From Devosia sp. (GTDB taxonomy: Bacteria; Pseudomonadota; Alphaproteobacteria; Rhizobiales; Devosiaceae), in assembly GCF_028290435.1 (NCBI RefSeq), contig NZ_JAQGJV010000015.1, positions 102,645 to 166,644 of the forward strand: a stretch of DNA of 64,000 bases, read 5' to 3'. Shown here one piece after another: positions 44,477 through 52,264 of this stretch. The position numbers and the translations under genes were made by a program. The stretch's first letter is position 1, and each line of letters starts with the position of its first letter. Under the pieces are notes generated by a model. It was not told the DNA's origin and ran no database searches. It saw only the letters and a program-made list of their open reading frames with translations.

Positions 44477-46093
44477 TTATTCGGCCTTGAGCAGCTTCCC
44501 GGCGAGCGCCGTGTCGATCAGCTTGCGCGTTTCGGCGACGCCATAAAGGGCGATGAAAGAGCCGAAGCGGGGGCCTTGGGTCTGGCCGAGGAGGACTTCG
44601 TAGATGGCGCCGAACCAGGCGCGGAGGGGGTCGAAATTGTGGGCTTTGCCCACTTCGAACACCAGGTTCTGCAGCATTTCGGCGTCGACCGAGCCTTCGT
44701 GGGCGGCGAGCTGGTCGGCGAGGTCCTGCAGGGCCGCACGTTCCTGATCGGTGGGGGCGCGGTAGATCTTGGTGGGCTTCACCTTGTCGTTGAAATAGCG
44801 CACCGCGTAGCCGGCGAGGCTATCGATCTCGGGATGGGTCTTGGCGGTGGCGCCCTTGAGGTAGCGCGAGATGAAGCCCCAGAGGACGGTGGTGTCTTCG
44901 GCGTTTGCGGTCGAGACGAGGTTGAGCAGCAAGGCGAAGCTCAGCGGCACGTCGGGGTTCGGCACGGCGCCGAAGTGGACGTGGAAGGCCGGATTTTCCA
45001 GCCGCTCGGCCGGGGTCTGGGCGTGGTAGCTGGAGACAAAGCTGTAATAGTCGTCGACGGCGCGGGGGATGACGTCGAAATGCAGGCGCTTGGCGGCGCG
45101 GGGCTTGCCGAACATGTAGAGGCCCAGGCTCGATGGGGCCGCATAAGTCAGCCACTCGTCGATGGTCAGGCCATTGCCCTTGGACTTGGAAATCTTCTGG
45201 CCGCCCTCGTCGAGGAACAGCTCGTAATTGAAGCCTTCGGGCGGGTTGCCGCCGAGCGCGGTAACGATGCGGCTGGCGAGCTTGACGCTGTCGATCAGGT
45301 CCTTGCCGGCCATTTCGTAGTCGACGCCGAGCGCGAACCAGCGCAGGGCCCAATCGGGCTTCCACTGGCACTTGACGGCGCCGCCGGTGACGGTGGTCTC
45401 GTACTTTTCGCCGTCAGCTGGGTCGATGTAGACGATCGTGCCGGCCTTGGCATTGATCTCGACCATGGGCACCTGCAGCACGTTGCCGTTGACCTTGGAG
45501 ATCGGCAGGAACGGCGAATAGGTAGCGCGGCGGTCCGGCCCCAGGCTGGGGAGCATGATGTCCATGACGGCGTCATAAACGGACAGCATGCGCAGCAGGG
45601 CTTCGTCGAACTTGCCAGAGGTGTAGTAATCGGTCGAGGAGGCGAATTCGTAGTTGAAGTTGAAGCCGTCGAGGAAGGCGCGCAGGCGCGCATTATTGGC
45701 CGCGCCGAACGAGGGATATTCGTTGCTGAACGGATCGGGCACGCGGGTCAGGGGCTTGCCGAGGAAGCTGGCCATCATCTCCTGATTGGGCACATTGCCC
45801 GGCACCTTGCGGAAGCCGTCCATGTCATCGGAAAATGCCAAGAGGCGCGTGGGGATTTCGTCGCGCGTCAGCAGGCGGAACGCCGTGCGCACCATGGTGG
45901 TGCGGGCGACCTCGCCGAAGGTGCCGATATGGGGCAGGCCCGAGGGGCCGTAGCCGGTCTCGAACAGGACCTCGCTCTTGCCGGTTTTCTCGATCCGCGC
46001 GACCAGCTTTTTGGCTTCCTCAAACGGCCAGGCGCGGGCAGTTTGGGCAGCGTCGAAAAACGCAGGATCGAGAGCGGGGAGCGGAGCAGACAA
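44477..46093 (-). CDS. lysS: Lysyl-tRNA synthetase, class I
   Basis: 538 residues of the class I LysRS, an enzyme of archaea and some alphaproteobacteria, unrelated to the class II form of E. coli. Class I signatures are present: [17 protein letters not shown] (HIGH region) and KISKSKGN (KMSKS). The helical anticodon-binding region is C-terminal. Start is TTG 46093, seven bases after AAAGGG. A rare start codon on an essential gene may limit its expression. It stands alone between the glyoxalase-fold gene and the TerB-like gene. Confidence 0.95.
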   Translation of the reverse strand: MSAPLPALDPAFFDAAQTARAWPFEEAKKLVARIEKTGKSEVLFETGYGPSGLPHIGTFGEVARTTMVRTAFRLLTRDEIPTRLLAFSDDMDGFRKVPGNVPNQEMMASFLGKPLTRVPDPFSNEYPSFGAANNARLRAFLDGFNFNYEFASSTDYYTSGKFDEALLRMLSVYDAVMDIMLPSLGPDRRATYSPFLPISKVNGNVLQVPMVEINAKAGTIVYIDPADGEKYETTVTGGAVKCQWKPDWALRWFALGVDYEMAGKDLIDSVKLASRIVTALGGNPPEGFNYELFLDEGGQKISKSKGNGLTIDEWLTYAAPSSLGLYMFGKPRAAKRLHFDVIPRAVDDYYSFVSSYHAQTPAERLENPAFHVHFGAVPNPDVPLSFALLLNLVSTANAEDTTVLWGFISRYLKGATAKTHPEIDSLAGYAVRYFNDKVKPTKIYRAPTDQERAALQDLADQLAAHEGSVDAEMLQNLVFEVGKAHNFDPLRAWFGAIYEVLLGQTQGPRFGSFIALYGVAETRKLIDTALAGKLLKAE

Positions 46094-46223
46094 GGGACAG
46101 CCCTTTCGAGGTCAGGTGAAGGCTGGTGTGTTGCATTTGGGGGGGCTTGCGTCAATGTTGGGGACGCTTGTCAAATGGCGTAGTGCGCCTATGTATCGGC
46201 CTTGATCCACGGGGAATTGCCTT

Positions 46224-46634
46224 ATGTCCACCGCCGCCCACGATGCGCTGATCCAGTTGATGGTCGTTGCTGCCTCCTCCGATGAGGCGATGAGCGACAA
46301 GGAGTTGCGCCGTATCGAAACGCTGGTCGGGCGGTTGCCGGTGTTCGAGGGGTTTGATCGGGACCGGCTCGGAGCCGTGGCCAATGACTGCGTCGACAAG
46401 CTGAATGGCGATGGGCTGGACCAGTTGGTGGACGACGCGATTGCGGCGCTGCCGAGGAAATTGCAGGACACGGCCTATTCGCTGGTGGTGGAGATTACCG
46501 CGGTGGATTTGCAATTGACGCAGGAGGAATTGCGGTTTTTGGAACTGATGCGCGACAAGATGGATCTGGACCGGCTGGTGACCGCGGCGATCGAGACGGC
46601 GGCGCGGGCGCGGCATCGGCGGATGCCGGGGTAG
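46224..46634 (+). CDS. TerB-like (tellurite resistance domain) protein
   Basis: 136 residues, all helical. LMVVAASSDEAMSDKELRRIETLVGRLP and VVEITAVDLQLTQEELRFLELMRDKM are repeated TerB-type acidic helices with the metal-binding Asp/Glu pattern. TerB proteins occur in stress and membrane-linked systems; no other ter genes adjoin it. Cytoplasmic. Divergent from LysRS across 130 bases. Confidence 0.75.
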   Translation: MSTAAHDALIQLMVVAASSDEAMSDKELRRIETLVGRLPVFEGFDRDRLGAVANDCVDKLNGDGLDQLVDDAIAALPRKLQDTAYSLVVEITAVDLQLTQEELRFLELMRDKMDLDRLVTAAIETAARARHRRMPG

Positions 46635-46668
46635 GATTTCTGTAATTGTGAGGGGCTTGGGTCGCTAG

Positions 46669-46812
46669 GGGCAGACACCCTCACCCCGCCTCCGCTTCGC
46701 TCGGCCACCCTCTCCCCGACGGGGAGAGGAATCTTGAGAGGCCGGCGCTCTTTCTATTCTTCTCCCCGTCGGGGAGAAGGTGGCGCGCAGCGCCGGATGA
46801 GGGTGTCTGCCC
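46669..46812. repeat. 144-base palindromic intergenic element
   Basis: Outer 15-base arms GGGCAGACACCCTCA (46669-46683) and TGAGGGTGTCTGCCC (46798-46812) are perfect complements. Inside lie two smaller hairpins, CTCTCCCC/GGGGAGAG and TTCTCCCC/GGGGAGAA. It looks like the mosaic intergenic repeats common in Rhizobiales. It lies between the TerB-like and the convergent binding-protein gene and may also act as a terminator. Confidence 0.75.
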
Positions 46813-46851
46813 AGCAAGGCCCGTGCCCGTGCGCAAAACCCGACTGTCCTG

Positions 46852-47661
46852 CTAGTAAAACCCGACCGGGAACCAGCGGAGATAGAGTTCGTCCAACGTG
46901 CCCTTGTTCTTGAGCTTGATCAGGGCCCAGTCGATGACTTGGCGGACGGCGTCGTGGCCGGCGGGGACGGCAATGGAGAGGCCTTCGCCGAACAGGTCGG
47001 GGCGGAAATAGGGTTCGCCGGCGAAGCCACAGCAGCTCAGGTTTTCATTGAGCCAGAAGGAGGCGCGCATGGCGTCGCCGAAAAAGGCTGAGGCTTGGTT
47101 GTTCTGTACGGCGGCCAGGGCTTCGACTTCGCTGGGGAAGCCGGCGATCTTCACGTCAGGCAGATAGCGCTTGAGGAATTCCTCGTGGCGCGAGCCGGTG
47201 CGGACGGAAACGGTTTTACCCTTGAGGCCGACGGTCGAAAAGGCGGCGATGTCACTGGCACGGGTGACGAAGCGGCCGGGCAAAGCCAGGTAAATGCTGG
47301 AAAAATCGAACTTGGCGCCGTTTTGCGCGGACATGTCGAGCCCGGCGATCAGCGCATCGCCCTGATTGTCGGCCAGCGCGTTGGAGACCTGCTCCCACGG
47401 CCAGGCCTGTACGGTGCAGGCGACGTTGACCTCGGTGCAAATCCGGCGGGCGAGATCGATATTGAAGCCGATCAGCTCACCGCCGGCGTCGCGGAAATTG
47501 AAGGGTGGGAAATCGGCGGTGGTGAGGAAACGGATGGCTGGGACGGGTGCGAGATTGGGCAGGATTTCGCGGGCGCTGGGATCGGCGTGATAGGGGATGG
47601 GTTGGGCGGATGCTGACACCATGCCCGCAAGCAGGCCAATCAGGACGACGATCAAACGCAT
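46852..47661 (-). CDS. Periplasmic binding protein, amino-acid type (SBP family 3)
   Basis: 269 residues. Signal peptide MRLIVVLIGLLAGMVSASA, then the family 3 fold from IRFLTTADFPPFNFRDAGGELIGFNIDLARRIC, with AGLDMSAQNGAKFDFSSIY and GLKGKTVSVRTGS. It probably binds an amino acid or related organic acid. Start ATG 47661 is set by the signal peptide. No permease or ATPase adjoins it; each side has a large palindrome (46669-46812 and 47734-47850), so the partner transporter lies elsewhere. Confidence 0.88.
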   Translation of the reverse strand: MRLIVVLIGLLAGMVSASAQPIPYHADPSAREILPNLAPVPAIRFLTTADFPPFNFRDAGGELIGFNIDLARRICTEVNVACTVQAWPWEQVSNALADNQGDALIAGLDMSAQNGAKFDFSSIYLALPGRFVTRASDIAAFSTVGLKGKTVSVRTGSRHEEFLKRYLPDVKIAGFPSEVEALAAVQNNQASAFFGDAMRASFWLNENLSCCGFAGEPYFRPDLFGEGLSIAVPAGHDAVRQVIDWALIKLKNKGTLDELYLRWFPVGFY

Positions 47662-47733
47662 GGGCCGCACGCCATTGCCTTGGATGAGAACAAAGTTCTT
47701 ATGGCCGAGTTTGGCGGGGTTGGCGAGGGCACT

Positions 47734-47850
47734 CTTCACCTCTCCCTTTGGGGGAGAGGTCGACCCTCTTGGGGCGGGTGAGGGGGCCCTCTACGGGCAC
47801 CTCACCCAGCAAAGGCCCTCTTCACCTCTCCCCCAAAGGGAGAGGTGAAG
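47734..47850. repeat. 117-base palindromic intergenic element
   Basis: The 26-base arms at 47734-47759 and 47825-47850 (CTTCACCTCTCCCTTTGGGG... and its complement) are perfectly inverted, and each arm also folds on itself. A GGTGAGG/CCTCACC hairpin fills the middle. It separates the binding protein start from the metZ stop; it may serve as the metZ terminator. Confidence 0.8.
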
Positions 47851-47868
47851 AGGGCCCCGCCCGCTTGG

Positions 47869-49077
47869 CTAGATTTGATCCAGGCCGTACAACAAGTCCG
47901 CGATCAAATCCTCGCTGGCTTCCAAGCCAACCGACAGGCGCAGCAGGCCCGGTGTCACGCCGGTTTCCAACCGCACTTCTTCGGTGAGGCGCTGATGCGT
48001 CGTGGTGCGGGGGTGGGTGATGATCGACTTCGCATCGCCCAGATTGTTGGAAATCAGGATGACCGCCAGACTGTCCGACAGCTTGAATGCCGCCTCCTGC
48101 CCGCCCTTGACGTCGATCGCCACGAGGGTCGAGCCGGCCGTCATCTGGCGCTTGGCCAGATCGTATTGCGGGTGCGACTTGTGATGGGGATAGATGACGC
48201 GATTGACTTTGGGGTGATTGCCCAGGACATCGGCGATCTTGGCGGCGCTTTCGGTCATCTGGCGGACGCGCAAAGGCAGGGTTTCGAGGCCCTTGAGCAG
48301 GACCCAGGCGTTAAAGGCGCTGAGGGTCGCGCCGGTCTGGCGCAGCAGGGTATGCACGTCGCCGGTAATGAGTTCCTTGCTGCCGAGCACGACGCCGCCG
48401 AGCACCCTGCCCTGCCCGTCGATATGCTTGGTGGCCGAATAGGTGACGAGATCGGCGCCGAGCTGCAGGGGCTTCTGGTAGAGCGGGGTCGCGAAGACGT
48501 TGTCGACGATCAGCTTGGCGCCATGGGCGTGGGCGATATCGGCGACGGCGGCGATATCGACCAGTTCGAGGGTCGGATTGGTCGGCGTTTCGATGAACAC
48601 GACCTTGGTGTTGGGCTGCATGGCGCGGGCGAAATTTTCGGGATCGCGGCCATCGACCAGCGTCGAGGACACGCCCCAGCGCGGCATGAAATCCTCGACC
48701 ACGAAGCGGCAACCACCGAACAGGGCCTGCGCCGCCACGATATGATCGCCGGCCTTGACCTGGCTCATCACCGCATTGGTGACGGCGGCCATGCCGCTGG
48801 CGAAACCGCGCGCAGCCTCGGCGCCTTCGAGCAGCGCCATGCGCTCCTGGAAAATATCGACGGTGGGATTGGCGAAGCGCGAGTAATTGTGCGCGCCCGG
48901 AATCTCGTTGTTGAACAGGCGTTCGGCGTGATTAGAGCTGGGATAGCTGTAGCCGGAGGTGAGGAACAGCGCCTCGGAGGTCTCATTAAACGGGGTGCGC
49001 TTGTCGCCGCCATGGACGAGCTGGGTTTCGGGCGCGCGCTTGCTTGGGTCGCTGAGGGGGTTGTCGGCCTTGGACAT
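47869..49077 (-). CDS. metZ: O-succinylhomoserine sulfhydrylase
   Basis: 402-residue PLP enzyme of the Cys/Met metabolism family, making homocysteine from O-succinylhomoserine and sulfide. Key segments: NYSRFANPTVDIFQERMALLEG, ASGMAA, FIETPTNPTLELVDI, VDNVFATP, the PLP lysine in YSATKHIDGQGR, and LRLSVGLEASEDLI near the end. Start ATG 49077 follows GAAGGC. A SAM-II riboswitch plus terminator precede it, so methionine supply (as S-adenosylmethionine) controls it. MetZ rather than MetY is assigned by this context and by overall resemblance. Confidence 0.93.
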   Translation of the reverse strand: MSKADNPLSDPSKRAPETQLVHGGDKRTPFNETSEALFLTSGYSYPSSNHAERLFNNEIPGAHNYSRFANPTVDIFQERMALLEGAEAARGFASGMAAVTNAVMSQVKAGDHIVAAQALFGGCRFVVEDFMPRWGVSSTLVDGRDPENFARAMQPNTKVVFIETPTNPTLELVDIAAVADIAHAHGAKLIVDNVFATPLYQKPLQLGADLVTYSATKHIDGQGRVLGGVVLGSKELITGDVHTLLRQTGATLSAFNAWVLLKGLETLPLRVRQMTESAAKIADVLGNHPKVNRVIYPHHKSHPQYDLAKRQMTAGSTLVAIDVKGGQEAAFKLSDSLAVILISNNLGDAKSIITHPRTTTHQRLTEEVRLETGVTPGLLRLSVGLEASEDLIADLLYGLDQI

Positions 49078-49092
49078 GGAATGCCTTCAAAC

Positions 49093-49124
49093 AAAAAAAC
49101 CGGCCCACAAACATGCGGCCGGTT
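49093..49124 (-). terminator. Intrinsic terminator after the SAM-II riboswitch
   Basis: AACCGGCC pairs with GGCCGGTT (8 base pairs, 11-base loop) and is followed by a run of seven T on the minus strand. It lies between the riboswitch and the metZ ATG, so ligand-controlled read-through is possible. Confidence 0.85.
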
Positions 49125-49128
49125 GAAC

Positions 49129-49183
49129 GGTCTCTTAGCAATTTGTTTAAAGTGGCTGCAACCAGACCGGCCAAATCACCACT
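49129..49183 (-). ncRNA. SAM-II riboswitch upstream of metZ
   Basis: On the minus strand the leader contains GTGGTGATTTGGCCGGTC, then GTTGCAGCCACTTTAAAC and GCTAAGAGACC. These are the conserved blocks of SAM-II (the metA motif of alphaproteobacteria): P1 pairs GTGG with CCAC, and GGTC at the loop pairs with GACC downstream to form the pseudoknot. Binding of S-adenosylmethionine is known to fold this pseudoknot and lower expression. Recognition is by eye, not by a covariance model. Confidence 0.88.
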
Positions 49184-49190
49184 GATCGGG

Positions 49191-49219
49191 ATGTAATTCC
49201 ATTTGTCGCTTGGCGTCAA
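49191..49219 (-). promoter_or_regulatory. Promoter of the metZ leader
   Basis: TTGACG and TTACAT separated by 17 bases on the minus strand, ending about 8 bases before the riboswitch. Agrees with a sigma-70-type promoter and a short leader. Confidence 0.6.
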
Positions 49220-49266
49220 TTGCGCGGATTGATAGGGGAAAGCATCGGCATGCGGGACAGATCGCT

Positions 49267-50379
49267 ATGAGCACGCAACAGGCCTGGCCGCAGGGCATTT
49301 TTCCGGCGCGGCTCATCGAGGTCTTGCGCCAGCAAGGCGCTATCGCCACGACGCGCGAATTCGATGTGGACCAGGTGCAGCCGGCGAGCCTGGACCTGCG
49401 GCTGGGGGATACGGCGTTCCGGGTGCGCTCCAGCTTTTTGCCGGGGCCGAGCCATTCGGTGGCAGAGCGGATCGATGCGCTGAAACTGCACGAAATCGAC
49501 CTCAAGCATGGCGCGGTGTTGGAGCGTGGCTGCGTTTATCTGGTGCCGTTGCAGGAGAGCCTGGCGCTGCCGGACGCGGTGAGTGCCTCGGCCAATCCGA
49601 AGAGTTCGACCGGCCGGCTGGATGTGTTCACCCGCGTTATCGGTGATCGGGCGCGTGGGTTCGACCAGATGCCGGCGGGCTATCATGGGCCGCTGTATCT
49701 CGAAGTCAGCCCGCGCACGTTCCCCATTCTGGTGCGCACCGGGTCGCGGCTGAGCCAGATGCGGTTCCGGTCGGGCGATACCAAACTCACCGTGGCGGAA
49801 CATCAGGCGCTGCATCGGCAGCAGACACTGGTGTTTGGCGATCACCGGCCGGTGGACGATGGGGTGGCGCTGTCGATCGATCTCAAGGGCGCGGATCGCA
49901 ATGCATTGATCGGATTTCGCTCCAAGCGGCATTCATCGGTGGTGGATGTCGACAAGAAGGCGGCGCTCGATGTGCTGGATTTCTGGGAGCCGCTGACCAA
50001 TCGCGGGAGCGACGAGCTGATCCTCGATCCGGATGAATTCTACATTCTGGTCAGTGACGAGGCGGTGCACGTGCCGCCGACCCATGCGGCCGAAATGGTG
50101 CCGTTCGATCCGCTGGTGGGCGAATTCCGGGTGCATTATGCGGGGTTTTTCGATCCCGGGTTTGGGCATTCGGCGGCCGGCGGCACGGGCAGCCGCGCGG
50201 TGCTGGAAGTGCGCAGTCGCGAGGTGCCGTTTTTGCTCGGGCATGGGCAGACCATCGGGCGGCTGATTTATGAGAAACTGGCCGAGCCGCCGGATCGGCT
50301 CTACGGCTCAGCGCTGGGCTCGAACTATCAGGCGCAGACGCTGAAATTGTCGAAGCATTTCAAGCCGTATTTGCCCTAG
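49267..50379 (+). CDS. 2'-deoxycytidine 5'-triphosphate deaminase, long form
   Basis: 370 residues, about twice the size of E. coli Dcd. Two dUTPase-type halves are suggested: PASLDLRLGDTAFRVRSSF with NPKSSTGRLDVFTR, and later VPPTHAAEMVPFDPLVGEFRVHYAGFFDPGFG. The Lys/Ser/Thr-rich ANPKSSTGRLD segment is the Dcd active-site loop. This long type is common in alphaproteobacteria. It makes dUTP from dCTP for thymidylate synthesis. Start ATG 49267. Divergent from metZ. Confidence 0.88.
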   Translation: MSTQQAWPQGIFPARLIEVLRQQGAIATTREFDVDQVQPASLDLRLGDTAFRVRSSFLPGPSHSVAERIDALKLHEIDLKHGAVLERGCVYLVPLQESLALPDAVSASANPKSSTGRLDVFTRVIGDRARGFDQMPAGYHGPLYLEVSPRTFPILVRTGSRLSQMRFRSGDTKLTVAEHQALHRQQTLVFGDHRPVDDGVALSIDLKGADRNALIGFRSKRHSSVVDVDKKAALDVLDFWEPLTNRGSDELILDPDEFYILVSDEAVHVPPTHAAEMVPFDPLVGEFRVHYAGFFDPGFGHSAAGGTGSRAVLEVRSREVPFLLGHGQTIGRLIYEKLAEPPDRLYGSALGSNYQAQTLKLSKHFKPYLP

Positions 50380-51146
50380 CGCGCGGTCCAGCCGCCATCA
50401 ATGAGCATGGTCTGGCCGGTGATCAGCGAGGCGGCGGGCGAGGCGAGGAATACGACGGCACCGGCGACTTCGTGGGGCTCACCGATGCGGTGGAGGGCGG
50501 CGATGCGGTCTTCGACATCGGCTTTGAAGACCGGATCGGCCAGGGCTGGTGCAGTGCCGGGGGTGGCGATGAAGGTGGGGGCGACGGCGTTGACGGTGAT
50601 GCCGTATTTACCCCATTCGACCGCCATGCACTTGGTCATGTGGGAGACGGCGGCCTTGGCGATGCAGTAGATCGCCTCGCCGGGCAGGGCCACGAAGGCG
50701 GCTTGCGAGCTCATATTGATGATGCGGCCGCTGCCCCTGGCGATCATGTGCTTGCCGGCATATTGGGCGATGAAGAACGAGGACTTGAGATTGATGCCGA
50801 TGGTGTCGTCAAAGGTTTGCTCGGTGAAGTCCTCAACCGGGCCCTGGCTGCCACCGCCGCCGACATTGTTGACCAGGATATCGATCCGGCCCAGCTTGGC
50901 GATGGCTTCGTCCATGGCGGCGCGCGATTGATCCAGATTGCCCGCGTCCATTTGCAGCTTCAGCGCGCGGCGACCGAGGCCAGCGATTTCATCGGCCAGG
51001 CCACCATCGGCGGCGATATCGCGCAGGCCCAGCGCCACGTCGGCGCCGGCATTGGCTAATGCCAGGGCAATCGCCCGGCCCAATCCCCGGCCGGCGCCGG
51101 TCACCAGGGCGACTTGTCCGCTCAAATCAAAACTCGGCTGCTGCAT
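50376..51146 (-). CDS. SDR family oxidoreductase (gluconate 5-dehydrogenase-like)
   Basis: 256-residue short-chain dehydrogenase: TGAGRGLG, VNNVGGGGSQGP (NNAG position), INLKSSFF, NMSSQA with the catalytic Ser and YCIAK with Tyr and Lys. The C-terminus ITGQTMLIDGGW is standard. It resembles gluconate 5-dehydrogenase or similar sugar-acid enzymes, but the substrate is not defined. Start ATG 51146. Convergent with the dCTP deaminase gene, overlapping by four bases. Confidence 0.85.
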   Translation of the reverse strand: MQQPSFDLSGQVALVTGAGRGLGRAIALALANAGADVALGLRDIAADGGLADEIAGLGRRALKLQMDAGNLDQSRAAMDEAIAKLGRIDILVNNVGGGGSQGPVEDFTEQTFDDTIGINLKSSFFIAQYAGKHMIARGSGRIINMSSQAAFVALPGEAIYCIAKAAVSHMTKCMAVEWGKYGITVNAVAPTFIATPGTAPALADPVFKADVEDRIAALHRIGEPHEVAGAVVFLASPAASLITGQTMLIDGGWTAR

Positions 51147-51217
51147 GGCAATTCATCCCCTCGCTATGCGGGGATTATGGCGCACAGCATGCCCGCATTG
51201 CCAGCGGGATCGTAGCG

Positions 51218-51691
51218 CTATTGCACGCGCTGCTGCACCTGCCCGTTCTGGTCGCGCAGCGTGTTGGGGCCGGTGAACTGGGCCTGGGTGATGGAGCAGT
51301 AGTTGGTCACCTGGGTATCGGATAAGATGGAGAAGGTGACGAGCACGCCGTTCTGCATCTGCGAGGCCCAAAAGCCGTGGCCGGGATAATCGGAACACAT
51401 CTGGCCATTGGCGCAGACGCGGGTCTGGGTGGTGAACAGGCCGCTGGGCTCAAAGGTGGTATAGCGCTGGGCAACCTGGCCGGGACTGAACTGGTTGGGG
51501 ATTTCGGTGTACCAGACCCCAGTCAATTGCCCCATGGCCTGTGGATCGGCGCCGGCCTGAAACTGCTGCCAGCCCTGGCTCAGGTTCTGGTCGACATTGC
51601 CGTTCTGGTCGCGGCAGACGTCGTTCTGAGCCAGAGCCGGCATGGCGATGGATGCGGCAATGGCCGCGACGATGAAAACCCTGCGGTTCAT
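51218..51691 (-). CDS. Secreted protein of unknown function
   Basis: 157 residues. Signal peptide MNRRVFIVAAIAASIAMPALA, then a mature protein of about 135 residues with four cysteines (VCRD, RVCANG, MCSD, NYCS), probably disulfide-linked. DQNGNVDQN near the start and RDQNGQVQQ at the end look like a short repeat. The core (LTGVWYTEIPNQFSPGQVAQRYTTFEPSGLFTTQTRVC) reads as a lipocalin-like beta barrel. No family recognised. Start ATG 51691 after GGAGGGAG. Confidence 0.7.
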   Translation of the reverse strand: MNRRVFIVAAIAASIAMPALAQNDVCRDQNGNVDQNLSQGWQQFQAGADPQAMGQLTGVWYTEIPNQFSPGQVAQRYTTFEPSGLFTTQTRVCANGQMCSDYPGHGFWASQMQNGVLVTFSILSDTQVTNYCSITQAQFTGPNTLRDQNGQVQQRVQ

Positions 51692-51947
51692 GATCGATGC
51701 TCCCTCCGGACCGCCCCCGGTCCTGCTGTCTGGAGCGAATGGTTCAGCAAAGTTTACTACCCGTCATCCCCCCACAATGGGGTATGGAGCAGCTCAGACC
51801 GGCGAGGACGAGCCGGGGGCGAGGGCCCGGGGCCGACGCGGATATCCGATCGAACGGCGCAGGATCGCGTCTATCAAGCGCATTGATCGTGCAAGCCATC
51901 GCGTCGCGCTTGACGCCCTGCCCCATTTGACGCATCAAGAGGCGATT

Positions 51948-52021
51948 GCGGGTGTAGCTCAATGGCAGAGCAGAAGCTTCCCAAGCTTACGACGAGGGTT
52001 CGATTCCCTTCACCCGCTCCA
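51948..52021 (+). tRNA. tRNA-Gly (anticodon CCC)
   Basis: 74 bases with encoded CCA. Acceptor GCGGGTG/CACCCGC, D stem GCTC/GAGC, anticodon stem with loop TTCCCAA (anticodon CCC at 34-36), T arm GAGGG-TTCGATT-CCCTT. Very close in layout to E. coli tRNA-Gly(CCC). The outermost anticodon-stem pair (27-43) is G:A, a mismatch. It reads GGG codons. No tRNA neighbours. Confidence 0.95.
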
Positions 52022-52264
52022 CTTCCCATTTCAAAATAAGCTATGCAGTTGAAAAGACTGACGTTTTTCAATGTGCACTCGTGCCGAGACTGAACTCGAC
52101 TAAACCTACGCTCCAAAGTGCGCTACCGGCGTTGGCAGTGGGTGGGAATTGGGCAGGGCTTGGCGACCTTGATCGATATCGGAAACGTCGGGGAAGTCCC
52201 GCAGCCGCTATGCAGCCGCGCTTAGGTGGGTGAAGGCAATGGGGCTTCGGCAATGCCGCCGCAC

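Noticed and set aside
46669..47850. Possible CRISPR-like array from repeated CTCTCCCC and CCTCACC words
   Set aside because: Repeats are inverted, not direct, with no regular spacers; they are palindromic intergenic elements.
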